Below, piece by piece: positions 33,529-42,599 of a stretch of DNA of 64,000 nucleotides; position 1 is the stretch's first letter; the number at the start of each line of letters is the position of its first letter. Below the pieces are notes generated by a model. It did not search any database. It saw only the letters and a list, made by a program, of their open reading frames with translations, and was not told where the DNA came from. This DNA comes from Candidatus Leptofilum proximum (GTDB lineage: Bacteria; Chloroflexota; Anaerolineae; Promineifilales; Promineifilaceae): the NCBI GenBank assembly GCA_016710325.1, contig JADJXK010000002.1, forward strand, positions 248,001 to 312,000. Reading direction: 5' to 3'. The position numbers were made by a program, and so were the translations under genes.

Positions 33529-35353
33529 GAACGATGTTACCTTTTGCGGCTGCTTGGGGCAGAAGGGGCAGGGTTACGCAAAACGTGCTGCCCTGGTTCA
33601 GTTGGCTTTCCACGCTGATTTTACCACCTAAGGCTTGAACAAGCTCCTGGACAATGGTGAGCCCCAAACCAACGCCGCTTTGACCCTGGATCATGCTTTT
33701 GCCCAGCTGGTGAAAGGGCTGGAAGATGTTGGTCAGTTCTGTTTCGGGAATGCCGCGGCCCGTGTCGATGACTTGCATGCACCAGGCGTCTGTACCCACG
33801 GGAGCCACGTGAATGTCTACCCGCCCTTCCTTCGTGAATTTTATGGCGTTGGTCGCCAGGTTGATCACAATTTGCTGCAGGCGAATGGAGTTGCCCCAAA
33901 GTCGCCGGGGCATTTGTGGGGAAAGGTGCAGTTGGAGGGTCAGGCCTTTGGCGTCGGCCTGGGGCTGCAGCCGGTTCATAGCCTGCTCCAGGGCGTCATG
34001 GAGGTCAAACTCATACAGCTTAATCTCCAGCGTACCCGCTCCGATGCGGGATAAGTCCAGCAAGTCGTTAACCTGTTCGTTGAGGTAGCCGCTGTTCTCG
34101 ATGATGCGGTTAAGTGAATGGTTTTGCAGTTCGTTGATTTCACCGTGGATGCCTTCTTGCAGCATTTCGGCATTGCCCAGGATAACGCTGAGCGGCGTGC
34201 GCAGTTCATGGCTGACTTTGGCCAACAGGTTACTTTTTGCTTTGTTGGCCTGTTCGGCCGTTTCGCGGGCAGTTTGCGCTTCGGTGATGAGCTGCTGCAG
34301 CTCCAGGTTGCGCTGGCGAATGGCCATTTCGGCGGTAAGGCGGCGGGTGATGTCTCGCAGGATGAGAATGCGGGCGCGGGGGTGCGGTCCAGAGATGTAG
34401 AACGGCCGTATCTGCACTGAAAAATAGCGTTCTTGCCCGTCGCTGCTTATCCTGATTTCTTCGTCCAACGTAGACTCGGTGTAGGTCGCCACCTGCTGGG
34501 CCAGGTCAGTAGACAGTTTGGCCAGCGGCTCACCCACCAGACGACGGCCGTCTGCGGCCAGCAGCTTCTGGCCCACCTTGTTGGCATCCAGCACCCGGCT
34601 TTGCAGGTCTAGCAGAATGATGCCATCCGGTAAATTTTCCACCACCATGCGCCGGGCAATAGGAATGATGTCGAACAGGTCCAGCCGCACCACGCCCCAA
34701 ATAATCAGCAGAGCGCTTAAGGCAAACATAAACGGCGTGAGATCAAACTGGGCAATGGGGCTGAGCCCGGTGAGGAAGATGACGTTGCCCAGCAAAGGCA
34801 GCGCCGCCGAAAATATCAGCACCGCAGACTGCCAGCGAAACGGCTGAGGGTACAGCTTGATGGTACGGCCAAACAGGCCAATCCCGCCCAAAATAAGAAG
34901 ATAGGAATAGGCGGAGTGAAACCAGAACCAGCCGCCAAAGCTGTTTACTAACATGGGCGCTGGACCAGACTCATCCAGGACGCTCTGGGTCCAAAACAAA
35001 TTGTGCTGATTGTTGGTGTAAATGATGAGGAGGGTGGACAGCGGCACGATCGCTAACAGCAGCACCACCTTGTAACTGAACGGTTTTTGGTTGAGAAACT
35101 GGTAGGCAAACAAAAACCAGGCGACGGGAGTAAAGGTAATGCCTATGTATTCTATCCGAGCCCAGAAAAGCTTTGGCTCTAGACCCATCACGCTCAGTTC
35201 CAGGGCGTAACCAACCAGCCAGATGGCAACGGCCGTCGACAATCCCAGAAAAGGAACAATCCAGTAGGCGGTATGTCGTCGGGGCCAGACGATTACGGCC
35301 GTTGTCATCAAAACAACTGCCGCCACGGCCAGCATGGTCACTGCCAGATTCAT
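33509..35353 (-). CDS. Hybrid-topology histidine kinase: 7TM sensor, PAS, HisKA, HATPase
   Basis: 614 residues. Residues about 1-225 contain seven hydrophobic segments matching the 7TM histidine kinase N-terminal domain (ARIEYIGITFTPVAWFLFAY). A PAS domain follows at about 235-340 (ENLPDGIILLDLQSRVLDAN). A coiled coil leads to HisKA with KVSHELRTPLSVILGN, phospho-acceptor His382. The HATPase domain has NLATNAIKFTKEGRV, DTGRGIPE and a GVGLGLTIV box. It heads a minus-strand operon followed by its regulator and two metabolic or membrane genes. The signal is unknown. Confidence 0.92.
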   Translation of the reverse strand: MNLAVTMLAVAAVVLMTTAVIVWPRRHTAYWIVPFLGLSTAVAIWLVGYALELSVMGLEPKLFWARIEYIGITFTPVAWFLFAYQFLNQKPFSYKVVLLLAIVPLSTLLIIYTNNQHNLFWTQSVLDESGPAPMLVNSFGGWFWFHSAYSYLLILGGIGLFGRTIKLYPQPFRWQSAVLIFSAALPLLGNVIFLTGLSPIAQFDLTPFMFALSALLIIWGVVRLDLFDIIPIARRMVVENLPDGIILLDLQSRVLDANKVGQKLLAADGRRLVGEPLAKLSTDLAQQVATYTESTLDEEIRISSDGQERYFSVQIRPFYISGPHPRARILILRDITRRLTAEMAIRQRNLELQQLITEAQTARETAEQANKAKSNLLAKVSHELRTPLSVILGNAEMLQEGIHGEINELQNHSLNRIIENSGYLNEQVNDLLDLSRIGAGTLEIKLYEFDLHDALEQAMNRLQPQADAKGLTLQLHLSPQMPRRLWGNSIRLQQIVINLATNAIKFTKEGRVDIHVAPVGTDAWCMQVIDTGRGIPETELTNIFQPFHQLGKSMIQGQSGVGLGLTIVQELVQALGGKISVESQLNQGSTFCVTLPLLPQAAAKGNIVHATAFK

Positions 35354-35507
35354 GCGTTTAACCCTGTTAAGTAATTAGCGGAAAGTTTCCCAAAAAGACG
35401 AACGTCAAATCTGCCAATTACTTGAGTAAACTGCACAGAATCCAGGATTTCTTCCTTCGAAAACTTTGTGCGGTTTACTTAACATCTGTGCCGCCACCAG
35501 GAATGGG

Positions 35508-38500
35508 TCAACGGCGAACTTCGTAGGTGATAAAAAGTGGTGTGGCATAGTAGCCATCAAACTGCTGGCGGCGGCCGCCGGGATACTGGTTCTGGATTTC
35601 TGCCAGCTCCACTTCACGCTGAGGCAGAAAAATAAAGATTAGATTATTCGTAGGCGCTTCCGGCTGGACTGCTTCCGGCGATTCAACGTTGAACAAGTTA
35701 ACACCTGCCCGGAAATCAGTCAATAGGAAGGGCAGCGTGGGAAAGTCAATAAAAAGGATGGGAGGGCCAAACAAATAAGCGGTCCATTCCCCTTCCAGCT
35801 CATTAAGATGGTTGGCCATTTCGTACGCCACTTCCGTGTTGGTGTCGGCAAACTGGTTGTGGGTGGGGAAACGGCCGAAATAAAACCACAAATCGTTCAG
35901 GGTAAACAGCAGCACCAGGGCCAGCAGTGCCATGCCCGTGCGGGCTGCGGGCGACTGCCAGCTGCGCCACCCCAACGACCACTGGCTTACCTCCTCCGGT
36001 GCGGGGCTCTCGCCAGGGCTGCGCAGCGCGGCCAGGATGAGATTGCCCAGCGTTACCAGGGCGATGGCCGCCAGCAGGGCCAGGGCAGGTACGGCCGTCA
36101 CCAACCGGTGGCTCTGCGGCGATTCAATCACCAGCATCCCGGCAACAATCACCGTAACCAGCGGCCAGAGCAGCAGCAGGCGGTACTTGTTCTGCTGCAA
36201 CCGGAACAGCGCCAGGGCAAAGCCCAGCACCAGCAGCACCGCCGGGCCAAAGCTCAGCAAGGGTACCAACGGCCGGTAAGCCGGGCTGTTGTCTGGGATG
36301 CCGTTAAAGGCCAGCGCCGACCGCCAAAACTGCTGCCAGAGAACGGCCGTTTGCGACATCCCGGTGCGTGCCGCTTCATCGGCCAGCCAGTTTGTCTGGC
36401 CGGGCAATATGCCCAAAACGTTGGCTCGCTCCGTCCAGATGACGGCATTGTTGTTGTAAAAGAGCAGCATGGGCAGGGCCACCACCAGCGCCATACCCGC
36501 GGCAGCAATCATGTGCCAACCCTGTTGGCGCACCGTTGACCACCCCAGCAGCAGCGTCAGCGCCAGCCAGGTGGCCAGCACCACTGGCAGCACACGCGAA
36601 CTGGTAAAGGCGTAGACGTTCAGTCCGATAAACACCCCGGCAATCAGCCAGAGGGTGCGTTGGTGCGGGGCGGTAGACGGCCGCTGCCAGGCCACCGCAA
36701 TTGTCCCCAGCGCCAGCAGCACCAGCAGCCCATCCCAAATGTTGGTCATGCCCAACCGGCTGTAGTGTACGTGCAGATGAAACCCCAGCAGCAAAACGGC
36801 CGCCAACAGCCCGGTAAACTGGCCAAACAACCGCCTACCAAACAGATAAACCGCCGCCACCGTGGCCGCCCCCACAAACGGTGACAAAAGGCGCACGCCC
36901 AACACGGTGGGGCCAAAGATGCGCACCGGTACCGCCATGAGGTAGAGCAGCAGCGTGGGGTTGGTCAGCCAGCCGGTGCCAAAGGGATTACGCAGCTGTC
37001 CTTCGATGATTTGCACGGCGTTCAGCCCCAGGCTGGCCTCGATGCCGTTGAGCATAAACGGGTTCTGGCTCAGGTTGACCAGTCGCACCACCAGCGCCAC
37101 GAGGAAGAGGGTGACGGCCGTTCCCCACACCCCCTTGGAAATCTGCGGCAGGGCGAACCCGGCATCGCCATCGTACCACGCCAAAAAGCTCACGGCCGCG
37201 GCCACCAGCCACAGCAGCAGGGCCAGCGCAGGCCGTTCGCTACCAGGGGTGCTGACGACCCGCTGGGCCATCAGCGCCAGCAGCAGCGCCAGCAAATACA
37301 GCCAGCGCCGGGCGGGAATCTGGCCCAGGCGCGGCAGCTGCCAGGTTCTTGTTTGGGCGGGTGAGGTTGGGCGACTGCGCCACAGCAGCCCCAGCAAGGC
37401 CACGGCGCTGTACAAAAACCAGCGCCGCCCGCTGGCTATGTTGGGTGGATCGCTGGTCAGGGCCAGCTGGCCCAGCATGGCGGCCAGCAGACTGAGGCTG
37501 CCCAGGAGTGCACTGAACCAGTTTGGTCCAGTGCGTGTGGGTGTGACTTGTTCTTCCTCTTCTTCAAAGGCCATGAGCCGTGGCGGGATCATTTCTTCAT
37601 TGCTGGCGGACTCTGGCTCCAGCTCTGGTTCGGGGGGGAGGGGGTGCTGGCTGGCCACGGCCGTTTCCAGCTCTTCAATTGTAAACGGGCGGGCGGGCGG
37701 CACCTGCACCGGGATCGGCCCGTTGGCGCGCTTGCGGGCGACGATGAGCAGATAGGTGCCATCATCGGGGAACGGTTCGTTGTAGAACGGCCGTAACCAC
37801 TTTTCCACGCGGTGCAGGCTGCTGCGCCAGGGAGCGACAATCCAGTGCCCCGTCAACGCGTGCATGATGGCCGAGGGCAGCCCCTGCGCATGACCCCATT
37901 CCAGCGCATGCAGCGCCTCTTTTGAAAAATAATATTGCCACCTCTCGATGCCAAATCCAGCCTGGGCCAGGCGCTCGGCCCATACTTCAACCGAATCGGT
38001 GTGCGCATGGCGGGAAATCTGGTTGAAGAACCGTTGGTACGATTCAGCCATGCCTTCCAATCCCATGCGACGCAAAAATTCAGCGCCGCCCAGGTAGTTG
38101 GTGAAGTTATGGCTGGGCATGGTGATTAGGAAACGGCCGTTCGTCTGCAAAACCCGGTTGGTTTCGTTGAGCACGGGCTGGATGTCGGGAATGTGTTCCA
38201 GCACCGAGTTGCTGAAGGCGCTGGCAAAGTGGCCGTCGGCAAAGGGCAGCCTGTCGCCCATCGCTTGCAGCGCCAGGTCATACATGCCAGAATGTTGCGC
38301 CTTCTTCAGTGGATTCCACCACGGGTCGATACCTGCATCCAGCTTGCGGTTAAACACCATCTGGCTGAAGTGCCCATCACCGCAGCCGACGTCGAGAGTT
38401 GGTTGTGGCAAATCGACGGCAAAATAAAAGCGCGCTTCCACGGCGCGCAAGATGGCACGGAAGGCGGGAATGGTTTTAAGCTGTCGCCAGAGCAGGTCGT

Positions 38501-38555
38501 CTTGGGTGCTGGAGGCTAAAAATTCAGGTTCGTTCACAGAGTTGGATGTATCCAC
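35508..38555 (-). CDS. Fusion of a SAM methyltransferase and a GT39-like membrane glycosyltransferase
   Basis: 1015 residues. Residues about 25-260 are a class I methyltransferase: motif I TLDVGCGDGHF (54-63), then DRLPFADGHFASAFSNSVLE, typical of Methyltransf_11. An acidic, Pro-rich linker (about 290-335) leads to a membrane domain of about a dozen hydrophobic helices like the dolichol-phosphate-mannosyltransferase (GT39/ArnT) family, with NPFMLNGIEASLGLNAVQII in the first outer loop. It ends in a soluble tail with FIFLPQREVELAEIQ. Start is probably GTG at 38555 inside an IR1 repeat, and has no good ribosome binding site. It is the last gene of a glycan cluster with a GT4 enzyme and a flippase-like protein. 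Confidence 0.78.
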   Translation of the reverse strand: MDTSNSVNEPEFLASSTQDDLLWRQLKTIPAFRAILRAVEARFYFAVDLPQPTLDVGCGDGHFSQMVFNRKLDAGIDPWWNPLKKAQHSGMYDLALQAMGDRLPFADGHFASAFSNSVLEHIPDIQPVLNETNRVLQTNGRFLITMPSHNFTNYLGGAEFLRRMGLEGMAESYQRFFNQISRHAHTDSVEVWAERLAQAGFGIERWQYYFSKEALHALEWGHAQGLPSAIMHALTGHWIVAPWRSSLHRVEKWLRPFYNEPFPDDGTYLLIVARKRANGPIPVQVPPARPFTIEELETAVASQHPLPPEPELEPESASNEEMIPPRLMAFEEEEEQVTPTRTGPNWFSALLGSLSLLAAMLGQLALTSDPPNIASGRRWFLYSAVALLGLLWRSRPTSPAQTRTWQLPRLGQIPARRWLYLLALLLALMAQRVVSTPGSERPALALLLWLVAAAVSFLAWYDGDAGFALPQISKGVWGTAVTLFLVALVVRLVNLSQNPFMLNGIEASLGLNAVQIIEGQLRNPFGTGWLTNPTLLLYLMAVPVRIFGPTVLGVRLLSPFVGAATVAAVYLFGRRLFGQFTGLLAAVLLLGFHLHVHYSRLGMTNIWDGLLVLLALGTIAVAWQRPSTAPHQRTLWLIAGVFIGLNVYAFTSSRVLPVVLATWLALTLLLGWSTVRQQGWHMIAAAGMALVVALPMLLFYNNNAVIWTERANVLGILPGQTNWLADEAARTGMSQTAVLWQQFWRSALAFNGIPDNSPAYRPLVPLLSFGPAVLLVLGFALALFRLQQNKYRLLLLWPLVTVIVAGMLVIESPQSHRLVTAVPALALLAAIALVTLGNLILAALRSPGESPAPEEVSQWSLGWRSWQSPAARTGMALLALVLLFTLNDLWFYFGRFPTHNQFADTNTEVAYEMANHLNELEGEWTAYLFGPPILFIDFPTLPFLLTDFRAGVNLFNVESPEAVQPEAPTNNLIFIFLPQREVELAEIQNQYPGGRRQQFDGYYATPLFITYEVRR

Positions 38556-38578
38556 AGATTACACAGATTGCACAGATT
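38551..38578. repeat. IR1 repeat, copy 4 (one-armed)
   Basis: Three tandem CACAGATT-type units (TCCACAGATTACACAGATTG...) without a full second arm. It overlaps the apparent first codon of the methyltransferase/glycosyltransferase fusion gene. Confidence 0.6.
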
Positions 38579-38612
38579 TAACTTGATTTTGGCCAGGAAT
38601 TGGCACGGATTT

Positions 38613-39842
38613 TCACGAATTTTGGTTATAGCTGTCCCGCATGGCCCGGAGGCGGTCATAGGCGGCTGGTTCGGCCGTTTTGCCCATCAACTTGCCCCGC
38701 TGCAACTTCTGGAATAGTTCCAGGTACGCTGTGGCCGTCTCATCAGGTGAAAATGTTCTGCCAATGAACTGGCTGTCGCGCAGGTAAGCTTGTTTGTTGC
38801 CCAATATTTTGATGACGGCTGCGGCGAGGGCGGTGTGGTCGGAGACGGCCGTTACTTCCCCCATGCCCGTCATCATCACCGGCTGGCGCACGCCGGGCAG
38901 GGCGCAGGCGGCCACCGGCACGTCATTTTGCATCGCTTCGATTTGCACCAGACCAAAGCTCTCTGTGCTGTTCAGGCTGGGCACACACAGGCAGTCCAGG
39001 CAGTTGTAAAAGGCACTCAGCTCAGGCCCTTCAATGTTGCCCAAAAGATGATAATGGTCCTTGTACTGCTCAAACAGCGGCGCCAGTCGGGCAGCATAAG
39101 CCTCTTCGCCAATGATGTTTTGATACTGCCCGGCGTGTAACACCCGCACGTTTGGAAATTCCTGCCGGACAATGGGCAGGGCCTTGAGCAGCACCTCCAC
39201 CCCTTTTTCCGCCGCCAACCGGCAAATAATGCCCACAATCGGTTCATCACCTAGCTGGTGCTTCTGCCGAAATGCCTGTACATCGGTGCAGCTGTAGCCA
39301 GGTAGTTCCACGGGCGGAGGAATAATGTGTAACTTATCGTCCAAAAATTGGGACAGGAAGGGCGAATGGGTGCCGTAGTCGCGCGTGTAGGTCACTATGG
39401 CGTCGGACAACCGGCCAGCCAGCTGGTTCATCGATTCCACCACTCGATCTACCAGCCGGTTAAAGGCGCCTTGTGGCAGCTGAAGGTCGCAGTGGTAGGT
39501 GAGTACCACGGGTTTGCCCAAAATACGGCCGCGCATGGCCACTCCGGGGGCATCAAACTGGGGCAGGTGCAGGTGCAGAACATCGGCCTGCTGGGCCAGC
39601 TTCCAGGCCATCGGGCCAAAGCCGGGCATCAGCACCCCTTTACTCACCCGCGCCGCCACGGGAATGCGCACCACCTTGACGCCTTCCATCACATCATACA
39701 TGGGCAGCTTGGGATCATACTGCGAGGTTAAAACGGTGACGTCGTGCCCCTGGCGGGCCAGCGCTTTGCTCAGACGCTCCACGTAAATGGTCAGCCCGCT
39801 CACCCAGGGACGGTAGTAGGTTAATACTTCAACAATTTTCAT
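38613..39842 (-). CDS. Glycosyltransferase family 4 (GT-B) enzyme
   Basis: 409 residues, cytoplasmic, GT-B fold. The N-terminal part has the Gly-rich opening EVLTYYRPWVSGLTIYVERL and LTYHCDLQLPQG. The C-terminal part has a GIICRLAAEKGVEVLLKALP nucleotide-sugar segment and the E-x7-E pair in NSTESFGLVQIEAMQ. This fits retaining GT4 enzymes that build lipid-linked or surface glycans. It lies between a flippase-like gene and the GT39-like fusion gene on the same strand. The sugar is unknown. Confidence 0.9.
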   Translation of the reverse strand: MKIVEVLTYYRPWVSGLTIYVERLSKALARQGHDVTVLTSQYDPKLPMYDVMEGVKVVRIPVAARVSKGVLMPGFGPMAWKLAQQADVLHLHLPQFDAPGVAMRGRILGKPVVLTYHCDLQLPQGAFNRLVDRVVESMNQLAGRLSDAIVTYTRDYGTHSPFLSQFLDDKLHIIPPPVELPGYSCTDVQAFRQKHQLGDEPIVGIICRLAAEKGVEVLLKALPIVRQEFPNVRVLHAGQYQNIIGEEAYAARLAPLFEQYKDHYHLLGNIEGPELSAFYNCLDCLCVPSLNSTESFGLVQIEAMQNDVPVAACALPGVRQPVMMTGMGEVTAVSDHTALAAAVIKILGNKQAYLRDSQFIGRTFSPDETATAYLELFQKLQRGKLMGKTAEPAAYDRLRAMRDSYNQNS

Positions 39843-39873
39843 AAGCTAATTCGTAATGGGGGAGTTGTTTAGT

Positions 39874-39920
39874 GAAAAGTGAAAAGTAAAAAGTGTCCCA
39901 CTTTTTACTTTTCACTTTTC
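39874..39920. repeat. IR2-like perfect hairpin, copy 3
   Basis: 22-base perfect arms (starting GAAAAGTGAAAAGTAAAA) around a three-base loop TCC, between the flippase-like gene and the GT4 gene. It is an A/T-rich variant of the GTGAAACGTGA family. Confidence 0.8.
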
Positions 39921-39925
39921 CCTTC

Positions 39926-40975
39926 TTAATGCTCCCCCTTATTTACACGCTCTTCATCCGCTTCGCTCAGTTGGCGGCGACGCAGGAAGCGTTGGGTTGT
40001 TTCGATGACGCTGCCAAAGGTCGCGCCGGTGCTGGCCAGACCAATCAGCCCCAGAATGATCATGCTGATCAGGTTCAGGGCATGGTACACCACGGCAAAG
40101 CCGCCCGAGGCACCGTCGGATTGGCCCAGAGCCAGCATTGCGGCCGTTACGCCAATGTGAAATACACCAATCTGCCCTGGTGATGAGGGCAGGGCGATGC
40201 TCAGCGCGGCGGCACACACCACAAAACTGGCCCCCAGCAGCGAAACCTGTCCGCCCACGGCCAGGATGCCCCATTGGTAGGCAAACAAAATGGGAATCCA
40301 GACCACGATGCTAAAGAAAATAAGCACCAGGCTGTCTTTGAGCCGGGTGAGGCTGCCCAGACCATCCAGCAGTTCATTCATACGGCCGATCCAGCGCTCC
40401 GTGTCTAAAAAGGTGATGCGGTTGAGAACGGCCGTTCCCCACCACGTGGCCAGTTTTCGCTGATTGGCTGCCACGATGAGGATACCAATCGCCGCCACCG
40501 CCACCACGCCGGAAGCACGCGCCCCATCCTGCATCCAGCCGGGCAGGCTGACCACTTCCGTCAGGGTAAATGGCAGCAGGGCCACAATAAACATCATGTC
40601 CAGAATACGCTCCACGACCATTGTGGAAAGCCCTCTGGCCAGGGTAATCGGCGGCACATTGCCGATAAGCACGGCGCGGGCCACATCACCCAGGCGAAAC
40701 GGCAGCACCATGTTAAACATATAGCCAATATTTTGAATGTGAAACGTGTTCGACCAGGTAATTTCGTTGGCCAGCATGTAGCGCCAGCGGATGGCACGAA
40801 TCATCATGAAAACTAAAACGGCCAGGGCGCTAAGGCCAATCAGGGAAAGGTCTGCCTGCTGTAGAGCATCAACTATCTCCGCGGGGTCTATGAGCAGCAA
40901 AATAAGGACAATCGAAAGGGTGCTAACAGCAATGCCAATCCATAATTGGCGTCGATTTTGACCAGAACTTTCCAT
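39926..40975 (-). CDS. UPF0104/LPG-synthase-TM family membrane protein (flippase-like)
   Basis: 349 residues from the ATG at 40975 (MESSGQNRRQLWIGIAVSTL); the frame is open to a TTG at 41038 but has no better site. About eight hydrophobic segments match the lysylphosphatidylglycerol synthase transmembrane region (PF03706). Marks include FHIQNIGYMFNMVLPFRLGD and LPSSPGQIGVFHIGVTAAML. Stand-alone members are linked to lipid or lipid-glycan transfer. It is first in the minus-strand glycan cluster. Confidence 0.8.
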   Translation of the reverse strand: MESSGQNRRQLWIGIAVSTLSIVLILLLIDPAEIVDALQQADLSLIGLSALAVLVFMMIRAIRWRYMLANEITWSNTFHIQNIGYMFNMVLPFRLGDVARAVLIGNVPPITLARGLSTMVVERILDMMFIVALLPFTLTEVVSLPGWMQDGARASGVVAVAAIGILIVAANQRKLATWWGTAVLNRITFLDTERWIGRMNELLDGLGSLTRLKDSLVLIFFSIVVWIPILFAYQWGILAVGGQVSLLGASFVVCAAALSIALPSSPGQIGVFHIGVTAAMLALGQSDGASGGFAVVYHALNLISMIILGLIGLASTGATFGSVIETTQRFLRRRQLSEADEERVNKGEH

Positions 40976-41162
40976 AGTTGCGGGATTATAACAAGATCGC
41001 CCCAGCTTCGCATAAATGTGGCCGGACAATTTGCCCAAACCGAGCAGGACACTTAGGCTATTACAGCGGTTTTATTGTTGATTGAGGCAAACGGCCGTAT
41101 CCTTTATACACAACTTTAAATCTGTCTATTTGCCCTGAAGTATCGGTCACTGAGGAGATCGC

Positions 41163-41492
41163 ATGATGCGAACCCACATCATCCACATTCAAAAATGGGC
41201 CTACCCCCATTCCCCCGCCGAAGAGACCCTCTACGAACAGCTGGTTTCCGAGGGGCTGGACCCCTACAAATGGAGCAGCGACCCCTATGGTGTTTTTCCC
41301 GCCCATGATCATTCCTACGAAAAGGTGATCATCGTTGTGGCCGGTTCTATCACCTTTGGGTTCCCCATTGAAGGGGAGCCCACCACACTGTATCCAGGCG
41401 ACCGCCTCGATTTGCCCGCGTATGTGATGCACAATGCCGTGGCCGGGCAGCAAGGCGTCGTGTGTCTGGAAGCGCAACGTCCAGTACAATAG
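41163..41492 (+). CDS. Small cupin-fold protein
   Basis: 109 residues in a single cupin_2 barrel. The metal-type motif is visible as FPAHDHSYEKVIIVVAGSIT and a second part LYPGDRLDLPAYVMHNAVAG (His in the last segment). GAGGAG precedes ATGATG. It lies 36 bases upstream of the aldo/keto reductase gene on the same strand, so the two may be cotranscribed. Substrate or role, enzyme or small-ligand binding, is unknown. Confidence 0.8.
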   Translation: MMRTHIIHIQKWAYPHSPAEETLYEQLVSEGLDPYKWSSDPYGVFPAHDHSYEKVIIVVAGSITFGFPIEGEPTTLYPGDRLDLPAYVMHNAVAGQQGVVCLEAQRPVQ

Positions 41493-41528
41493 CTCCTTTC
41501 CGTTTGTTGATCAGGAAAGGAGTTACCA

Positions 41529-42509
41529 ATGGAATATGTTCGCTTAGGCCAGACGGGCCTGAAGGTTTCGCGCATCTGCCTGGGGATGATGAGCTACGGC
41601 TCCCCGGAGTGGCGTGATTGGGTGTTGGATGAGGCGGCGGCACGGCCGTTTATCCAGCGCGCGGTAGAATTAGGCATCAACTTCTTCGATACGGCCGATA
41701 TGTACTCACTCGGCGTCAGCGAAGAAGTCACCGGCAGGCTGCTTAAGGAATTCACCACCCGTGAAGAATTAGTCCTGGCCACCAAAGTGTATTTCCCCAT
41801 CGGCTGCGGCCCCAACGGCGGCGGCCTCTCCCGCAAACACATCATGGAAGGCATCGACAATTCACTGCGCCGCCTGGGCACCGATTACGTCGATCTCTAC
41901 CAGATTCACCGCTGGGACAATGACACCCCGATTGAAGAAACGATGGAAGCCCTGCACGATGTGGTCAAGGCGGGCAAAGCCCTCTATATCGGCGCCTCCA
42001 GCATGTATGCCTGGCAGTTTGCCAAGGCCCAATATACCGCCGATTTGCACGGCTGGACGCGTTTCTCCGCCATGCAAAACCACATGAACGCCATCTACCG
42101 CGAAGAAGAGCGCGAAATGCTGCCCCTTTGCCGCGACCAGGGGGTGGGCGTGATTCCCTGGAGCCCGTTGGCCCGTGGTTTTCTGGCGGGCAACCGCAAG
42201 CGTGATGAAGGGGATCCCACGGCCCGAGCCAAAAGCGACAACTTTGCCAAGGATATGTACTACCAGACGGAAGATTTCGACGTGGTGGATGCGGTTGTGG
42301 CTATTGCTGAGGCGAGAGACGTTTCCCCAGCGCAGATTGCCCTGGCCTGGCTGCTGCACAAGCCCGGCGTCACAGCCCCCATCATTGGCGCCACCAAGAT
42401 GTACCAGTTGGAAGAAGCGGCCGCCGCTGTGGTCATTTCTCTGAGTGAGGAAGAAATTCAGCGCATCGAGACGCCCTATAAACCACATCCCATTCTGGGC
42501 CACCAATAA
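41529..42509 (+). CDS. Aldo/keto reductase (YajO/PhrH-like)
   Basis: 326 residues, a TIM-barrel NADPH-dependent oxidoreductase. The catalytic tetrad is visible: Asp54 and Tyr59 in NFFDTADMYS, Lys86 in LATKVYF and His127 in YQIHRWD. IGASSMYAWQF and PIIGATKMYQLEEA are the cofactor-binding segments. Length and motifs fit the AKR branch that contains YajO. AGGAAAGGAG precedes the ATG. A strong two-way terminator follows at 42523-42550. Confidence 0.93.
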   Translation: MEYVRLGQTGLKVSRICLGMMSYGSPEWRDWVLDEAAARPFIQRAVELGINFFDTADMYSLGVSEEVTGRLLKEFTTREELVLATKVYFPIGCGPNGGGLSRKHIMEGIDNSLRRLGTDYVDLYQIHRWDNDTPIEETMEALHDVVKAGKALYIGASSMYAWQFAKAQYTADLHGWTRFSAMQNHMNAIYREEEREMLPLCRDQGVGVIPWSPLARGFLAGNRKRDEGDPTARAKSDNFAKDMYYQTEDFDVVDAVVAIAEARDVSPAQIALAWLLHKPGVTAPIIGATKMYQLEEAAAAVVISLSEEEIQRIETPYKPHPILGHQ

Positions 42510-42522
42510 CGTCTCAGAAAAC

Positions 42523-42550
42523 AAAAAGGACGCTTGCGGGCGTCCTTTTT
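42523..42550. terminator. Bidirectional rho-independent terminator
   Basis: The stem AAAAAGGACGC/GCGTCCTTTTT with a six-base loop (TTGCGG) lies between the convergent aldo/keto reductase and RNase Y genes, with T runs on both strands. Confidence 0.92.
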
Positions 42551-42570
42551 GTTTCATGGCTTTTGTCTGC

Positions 42571-42594
42571 CATTCCCGCACAGGCGGGAATCCA
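42571..42594. repeat. GC-rich dispersed repeat (IR3), copy 2
   Basis: CATTCCCGCACAGGCGGGAA begins a short palindrome with CCCGC/GCGGG arms. It matches the copy at 10020-10041, beside the IS110 element, in about 18 of the 20 aligned bases. Confidence 0.75.
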
Positions 42595-42599
42595 TCAGG

